Below, in pieces: positions 24,983 through 26,907 of a stretch of DNA of 26,907 nucleotides. A program made the translations under genes and the position numbers. Source of the DNA: CAWDNM01 sp964521195 (GTDB lineage: Bacteria > Actinomycetota > Coriobacteriia > Anaerosomatales > JAAXUF01). The stretch spans positions 1 to 26,907 of the forward strand of contig CAZFRE010000013.1 of NCBI GenBank assembly GCA_964521195.1, in the 5' to 3' direction. The notes below the pieces were generated by a model. It saw only the letters and a list, made by a program, of their open reading frames with translations. It had not been told where the DNA came from and did not search any database. Within the stretch, counting starts at the first letter, position 1. Every line of letters begins with the position of its first letter.

Positions 24983-25030
24983 ATACCCGCCCGGAAACGA
25001 CCCCAGGTAGCGAGACGGAGTGAGCCCACC

Positions 25031-26581
25031 ATGAGCGAGAAGGTCCGCATTTTCGATACAACCCTGCGTGACGGCGAGCAGTCGCCGGGCGCATCCATGA
25101 ACACTGAAGAGAAGCTTGAGATCACCCGTCAGCTCATCAGGCTGGGTGTGGATGTCATCGAGGCGGGCTTCCCGGTCTCGAGCCCCGGCGACTTCGAGAG
25201 CGTGAGCCGCATCGCTGCCGAGGTGGGGGACCGCGCGATCGTGTGCGGACTCACGCGAGCGGTACCCAAGGACATCGAGGTCGCTGCCGCGGCGCTCAAG
25301 GGTGCCACGCGGCCGCGCATCCACACGGGCATCGGCGTCTCGCAGTCGCACCTGCGCGACAAGCTGCGCATCAGCGAGGACGAAGCGGTCGAGCGCGGCG
25401 TCGCTGCGGTCAAGCTCGCCCGCACGTTCGTGGAGGACGTCGAATTCTACGCCGAGGACGCCGGCCGAGCCGAGCCCGCGTTCCTCTACCGCATGATCGA
25501 GGCGGTCATCGCTGCAGGCGCCACCACCGTCAACATCCCCGACACCACGGGCTACACGTATCCCGAGGAGTTCGGCGCCCTCATCGGCGGCCTCGCACAC
25601 AGCGTGAAGGGCATCGAGAACGCGATCATCTCGGTGCACTGCCACAACGACCTCGGTATGGCGACCGCCAACGCGCTCGCGGGCGTGAAGGCGGGCGCTC
25701 GGCAGGTCGAATGCACGGTCAACGGCATCGGCGAGCGCGCGGGTAACACGTCGATGGAGGAGGTCGTCATGGCGATCCGCCAGCGCGGCGACATCCTCGG
25801 CGTGCACACCGACATCGTGACGAAGGAGATCATCCGCACGTCGCGGCTCGTCTCGAGCATCACCGGTATCCTCGTGCAGCCCAACAAGGCGATCGTCGGC
25901 GCCAACGCGTTCGCGCACAGCTCCGGCATCCACCAGGACGGCGTGCTCAAGGAGCGCTCCACCTACGAGATCATCGACCCGAAGGACGTGGGTGCGGGCG
26001 GCTCGGAGATCGTGCTCACGGCACGCTCGGGGCGCCACGCGCTGCGCCACCGGCTCGAGGAGCTCGGCTACACGTTGCCGGAGGAGGAGTTCGAGCGCGT
26101 GCACGTCGCCTTCCTCGAACTCGCCGACAAGAAGAAGGAGGTCTTCGACGAGGACCTCGAGGCGCTGGTGGGCGAGAGCGAGCGGACGATGCACGAGGTC
26201 TACCACCTCGAGCAGATCCACTTCACGAGCGGCGAGCCCGGCATCCCCACGGCGACGGTCGAGCTCATCGACCGCGACGGCCACCAGTTCATCGACTCGA
26301 GCCATGGCACCGGTCCGGTCGACGCTGTCTACAAGGCGATCAACCGCATCGTGAACGTTCCCAACGACCTGACCGAGTTCAGCGTGCAGGCGGTCACTCG
26401 CGGCATCGACGCGCTCGGCGAGGTGACGATCCGGGTCACGAGCGAGGACGGTCGCGTGTTCACCGGCCGAGGCGCCCATTCCGACATCATCGTGGCGTCC
26501 GCGAAGGCGTACACGAACGCACTGAATCGCCTTCTCAACGCGTCGGTTCAGGCGGACGCCTTGCCAGAGGACAAGCCGTAG
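25031..26581 (+). CDS. leuA: 2-isopropylmalate synthase LeuA
   Basis: LeuA condenses 2-ketoisovalerate with acetyl-CoA, the committed step to leucine. The 516-aa protein has the TIM-barrel catalytic domain with R13-D14 (FDTTLRDGEQSPG), the metal-binding HxH (H203, H205 in SVHCHNDLG) and NGIGERAGN. Then come the linker domain (HSSGIHQDGVLK) and the C-terminal LeuA regulatory domain (about 385-505) that normally binds leucine as inhibitor. Citramalate synthase is a less likely alternative because the N-terminal motifs and length suit LeuA. Its ribosome binding site, CGGAG about 10 nt before ATG 25031, is modest. leuB, leuC and leuD are not in the window. Confidence 0.95.
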   Translation: MSEKVRIFDTTLRDGEQSPGASMNTEEKLEITRQLIRLGVDVIEAGFPVSSPGDFESVSRIAAEVGDRAIVCGLTRAVPKDIEVAAAALKGATRPRIHTGIGVSQSHLRDKLRISEDEAVERGVAAVKLARTFVEDVEFYAEDAGRAEPAFLYRMIEAVIAAGATTVNIPDTTGYTYPEEFGALIGGLAHSVKGIENAIISVHCHNDLGMATANALAGVKAGARQVECTVNGIGERAGNTSMEEVVMAIRQRGDILGVHTDIVTKEIIRTSRLVSSITGILVQPNKAIVGANAFAHSSGIHQDGVLKERSTYEIIDPKDVGAGGSEIVLTARSGRHALRHRLEELGYTLPEEEFERVHVAFLELADKKKEVFDEDLEALVGESERTMHEVYHLEQIHFTSGEPGIPTATVELIDRDGHQFIDSSHGTGPVDAVYKAINRIVNVPNDLTEFSVQAVTRGIDALGEVTIRVTSEDGRVFTGRGAHSDIIVASAKAYTNALNRLLNASVQADALPEDKP

Positions 26582-26622
26582 GAAGCAACCTCAAGTTTCC
26601 TTAACTAATTGTGGAGATTCTG

Positions 26623-26651
26623 TTGACCACTTCGGGCGAGAGGCGTAGCGT
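26623..26651 (+). promoter_or_regulatory. Promoter of the exported-protein gene
   Basis: TTGACC (26623-26628), a 17-bp spacer and TAGCGT (26646-26651) form a promoter typical of high-GC bacteria, behind an AT-rich stretch. An inverted repeat, ATAGTG (26655-26660) and CACTAT (26673-26678), covers the predicted start of transcription and could be an operator or the first hairpin. Confidence 0.6.
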
Positions 26652-26657
26652 CCAATA

Positions 26658-26820
26658 GTGCGCAAGAGGCGTCACTATGTGCGCGTTGTCTCATTCTGCC
26701 GGGTTTGAGATGGAGGTCATCGAGTCGCCGTGTGTCAAAGTCTGCCTGCAGTTCGAATTGATGCACCCACAGCACACCTCTATCTCCGTTTATTCCAATC
26801 TCGGGGAGGAGGTGTTTTTC
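26658..26820 (+). ncRNA. Candidate regulatory leader with mutually exclusive structures
   Basis: Segment 26776-26786 (ACCTCTATCTC) can pair over 11 bp, one G-T wobble, with GAGATGGAGGT at 26707-26717. The same segment can instead pair downstream with 26802-26815, forming the hairpin that hides the ribosome binding site. A third option, TCTCA (26689-26693) with TGAGA (26706-26710), would free it from the first pairing. The 58-nt loop at 26718-26775 could hold a ligand-binding domain. I do not recognise it as a known riboswitch. Confidence 0.55.
26774..26819 (+). terminator. Terminator-like hairpin overlapping the ribosome binding site
   Basis: ACACCTC (26774-26780) pairs with GAGGTGT (26809-26815), and TCTCCG (26783-26788) with CGGGGA (26802-26807, one wobble), around a 13-nt loop. 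Five Ts (26815-26819) follow. The 3' arm contains the GGGGAGGAGG ribosome binding site of ATG 26821, so the hairpin could stop transcription, translation or both. Confidence 0.6.
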
Positions 26821-26907
26821 ATGCAAGAGATGACCACTACAAGTGCACGTAATCGAGGAGGATCAGTGAAGAAGACTCTGTTCGTCGTGGCGCTCGCCAC
26901 GATGCTC
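26821..26907 (+). CDS. Start of an exported protein gene (cut by the window end)
   Basis: Only the N-terminus is present. From ATG 26821 it reads MQEMTTTSARNRGGS and then VKKTLFVVALATML, a basic start plus hydrophobic stretch typical of a signal peptide. Two starts in the same frame each have an excellent ribosome binding site: ATG 26821 (GGGGAGGAGG, 8 nt upstream) and GTG 26866 (GAGGAGG, 4-5 nt upstream). The second gives a more usual signal peptide and escapes the leader hairpin. The mature protein is outside the window, so no function can be given. Confidence 0.7.
   Translation, partial: MQEMTTTSARNRGGSVKKTLFVVALATML

Noticed and set aside
26750..26760. TTCGAAT resembling a tRNA T-loop in the leader
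   Set aside because: No acceptor, D or anticodon arms can be built around it; it is probably chance.
26605..26826. 73-codon minus-strand frame in the leader before the last gene
   Set aside because: No ribosome binding site or recognisable motif, and it overlaps the plus-strand promoter and structured leader.

Overview
The window is high-GC bacterial DNA with tightly packed genes, short or overlapping junctions (GTGA, ATGA) and GTG starts. The gene content and codon use suggest an anaerobic actinomycete, perhaps near Coriobacteriia. That placement is inference, because there is no rRNA or other phylogenetic marker here.

Region 1 (1-2600) has a GIY-YIG family protein, a HEAT-repeat-like protein behind an extended -10 promoter, a minus-strand stand-alone receiver protein, and a NarL/LuxR-type response regulator with its own promoter and several inverted repeats upstream.

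Region 2 (2700-11816) is one chemotaxis operon: cheA, a chemoreceptor (MCP), cheW, a second MCP, cheR, cheD, a CheY-CheX-like fusion and cheB. There is no separate cheY and no flagellar gene in view. The two MCP genes share an exactly identical 446-bp block, which points to recent gene conversion. A four-PAS histidine kinase of the NarL-partner class (11895-14069) follows. With the NarL regulator at 1857 it brackets the che operon.

Region 3 (14223-16526) holds an isocitrate dehydrogenase whose cofactor-pocket residues are of the NADP type, and a membrane-anchored beta-propeller protein.

Region 4 (16549-26581) is a branched-chain amino acid operon, ilvD-ilvB-ilvN-ilvC, then a class V aminotransferase and serA, then leuA. 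It starts with a good promoter and a complete T-box tRNA-sensing leader with terminator. It is punctuated by two adjacent hairpins after ilvC. Just upstream of leuA is a Leu/Ile-rich leader peptide with a good ribosome binding site, whose coding region runs into a 15-bp hairpin. The operon may therefore be read twice by amino acid supply: by tRNA charging at the front and by leader translation before leuA.

Region 5 (26582-26907) is less GC-rich. It has a promoter (TTGACC-N17-TAGCGT) and a leader of about 160 nt in which one segment can pair either with an upstream 11-nt strand or with a downstream strand that contains the ribosome binding site and is followed by five Ts. This looks like a switch controlling a truncated exported-protein gene at the window edge. 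I could not match it to a riboswitch class I know, and it is the best candidate here for something undescribed.
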